Of a stretch of DNA of 5,303 nt, positions 4,379-5,303 are shown in pieces (the stretch's first letter is position 1; every line of letters starts with the position of its first letter). The stretch is from Microbacteriaceae bacterium (lineage in GTDB: Bacteria > Actinomycetota > Actinomycetes > Actinomycetales > Microbacteriaceae). The stretch is taken from NCBI GenBank assembly GCA_017744755.1, contig JAGIAU010000078.1:3483-8785 (forward strand). The letters are read 5' to 3'. The notes beneath the pieces are model-generated. The model was not told where the DNA came from and did no database searches. It saw only the letters and a list, made by a program, of their open reading frames with translations. The translations under genes were made by a program, and so were the position numbers.

Positions 4379-5303
4379 ATGTCAATGACGATGTCCCGTC
4401 GCGGCCGTTGGGCCGCCTTCGCGGGTCTCGGCGTCGCAGCCGCGCTGACGCTCACGGCCTGCGCCCCTCCCGGAGCGTCGACCGAGGAGACCCCCGCCCC
4501 GACCGACTCCGCCCCGGAGCTCGCGACCGGCACGCTCAAGGTCGGCTTCCTCTCCCCGACCTCCGGCAACTTCGCGATCGCCGGCCAGGAGATGCTCGAC
4601 GGCTGGAACCTCTACTGGGAGGAGAACGGCAACGACGCCGGCGGCGTCACGATCGACACGATCGCCGAGGACGACGCGGGCAACCCCGAGACGGCGCTCA
4701 CCAAGGCGCACAAGCTCGTCGAGCAGGATCAGGTCGACATCATCGTCGGCCCGCTCATCGCGAGCACGGCCTCCGCGGTCAACCAGTACACGACGCCGCT
4801 CGGCATCCCGAACCTCCACCCGGTCGCCGCGTCGAACGACCTGACGCAGCAGAACTGGAACGAGTTCACGGTCCGCACCGGCTCGATGGGCTCGACCCAG
4901 TCGACCTACCCGGGCGGCGAATGGGCGGCGACCGAGGGCGGCTACAAGAAGGCCGTCACGCTCTGCCACGACTACTCCTTCGGCTGGGAGTCCTGCGCAG
5001 GCTTCGTCCAGGGCTTCGTCGCCAACGGCGGCGAGATCGTCCAGCAGATCTGGGCGCCGAACACGACGACCGACTGGGCGGGCTACGCGGCCCAGGTGCA
5101 GTCGGCGCTCGCCGGCGGCGCGGACATCGTGTTCCTCGCCCTCGCGGGCGGCGCGGGCGGCCCCGGCTTCCTGACCGCCTACCTCGATCAGGGCGGCGAC
5201 ATCAGCAAGGTGCTCGCCAACTGCTGCGCCGCCGACCAGGGCACGCTGCGCGCCATGGGCGACCGCGTCATCGGCATGAAGTCGGTCTCCTACTGGGCCG
5301 AGG
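4379..5303 (+). CDS. LivJ/LivK-type ABC substrate-binding lipoprotein, C-terminus outside window
   Basis: The frame is open from 4379 to the window end: 308 codons of a protein that usually has about 400 residues. The N-terminus MSMTMSRRGRWAAFAGLGVA is basic then hydrophobic and leads to the lipobox L25-T-A-C28, so it should be a membrane-anchored lipoprotein facing outward. A short Pro/Thr/Ser/Glu-rich linker (29-50) precedes the mature domain. TLKVGFLSPTSGNFAIAGQE (52-71) is the typical first strand and loop of type I periplasmic-binding-protein folds of the amino-acid class. DIIVGPLIASTASAVNQY (120-137) is the substrate-binding loop with the conserved Ser/Thr region, and HDYSFGWESCAGF (197-209) matches the 'D-Y-x-x-G' helix. 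Notable are Cys196 and Cys206, which could form a disulfide, and adjacent Cys282-Cys283. It would deliver solute to the LivH/LivM pair encoded just upstream. Ligand unknown; amino acids, amides and aromatic acids are all possible. Confidence 0.92.
   Translation, partial: MSMTMSRRGRWAAFAGLGVAAALTLTACAPPGASTEETPAPTDSAPELATGTLKVGFLSPTSGNFAIAGQEMLDGWNLYWEENGNDAGGVTIDTIAEDDAGNPETALTKAHKLVEQDQVDIIVGPLIASTASAVNQYTTPLGIPNLHPVAASNDLTQQNWNEFTVRTGSMGSTQSTYPGGEWAATEGGYKKAVTLCHDYSFGWESCAGFVQGFVANGGEIVQQIWAPNTTTDWAGYAAQVQSALAGGADIVFLALAGGAGGPGFLTAYLDQGGDISKVLANCCAADQGTLRAMGDRVIGMKSVSYWAE

Noticed and set aside
1..5303. CRISPR array, tRNA/rRNA gene, insertion sequence, phage or defence genes
   Set aside because: I saw no spaced direct repeats, no cloverleaf-like sequence, no transposase or integrase motifs and no target-site duplications; all intergenic gaps are short.

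Overview
This GC-rich window (my impression is about 70% G+C, with strong G/C preference at third codon positions) looks like a high-GC actinobacterium. A GC-rich interspersed-type sequence near 1151 resembles repeats I associate with Microbacteriaceae-like genomes, but that placement is inference. All genes supported here lie on the + strand. The many long ORFs on the opposite strand and in other frames look like GC-driven shadows.

Layout. Bases 1-168 are the 3' end of a LacI-family transcriptional regulator. A 79-bp gap follows, holding a 7-bp-stem inverted repeat and a LacI-type operator-like sequence (221-234). Next come a two-domain cupin protein (248-1150) and, after a 34-bp gap containing the repeat-like sequence, a 12-TM major facilitator transporter (1185-2351). 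A 108-bp intergenic region then carries a plausible sigma70-type promoter (TTGACA, 17-bp spacer, GATCCT). A second LacI-type operator-like sequence sits inside that promoter's spacer, and a perfect inverted repeat lies at the predicted transcription start. Downstream are the first genes of a branched-chain-amino-acid-type (HAAT) ABC importer: LivH-like permease (2460-3314), LivM-like permease (3311-4336, overlapping livH by ATGA), and a LivJ/K-type lipoprotein substrate-binding protein that starts at 4379 and runs off the right edge. The two ATPases (LivG, LivF) are not in the window.

How it may work together. The binding lipoprotein would capture a small polar or aromatic solute outside the membrane. 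The LivH/LivM pair would move it in, powered by ATPases encoded elsewhere. The MFS protein would move a related compound in or out, and the bicupin would bind metal and act on the substrate or an intermediate. The most interesting point is that two sites resembling TGCAANCGNTTGCA lie in front of the cupin-MFS pair and inside the liv promoter, beside a LacI-family gene. This suggests one repressor controls both transcription units as a local carbon/nitrogen-source regulon. The transported compound cannot be named from this sequence. Apart from this candidate regulatory wiring, the genes belong to known families; I do not see a clearly novel defence, mobile or RNA-based system.
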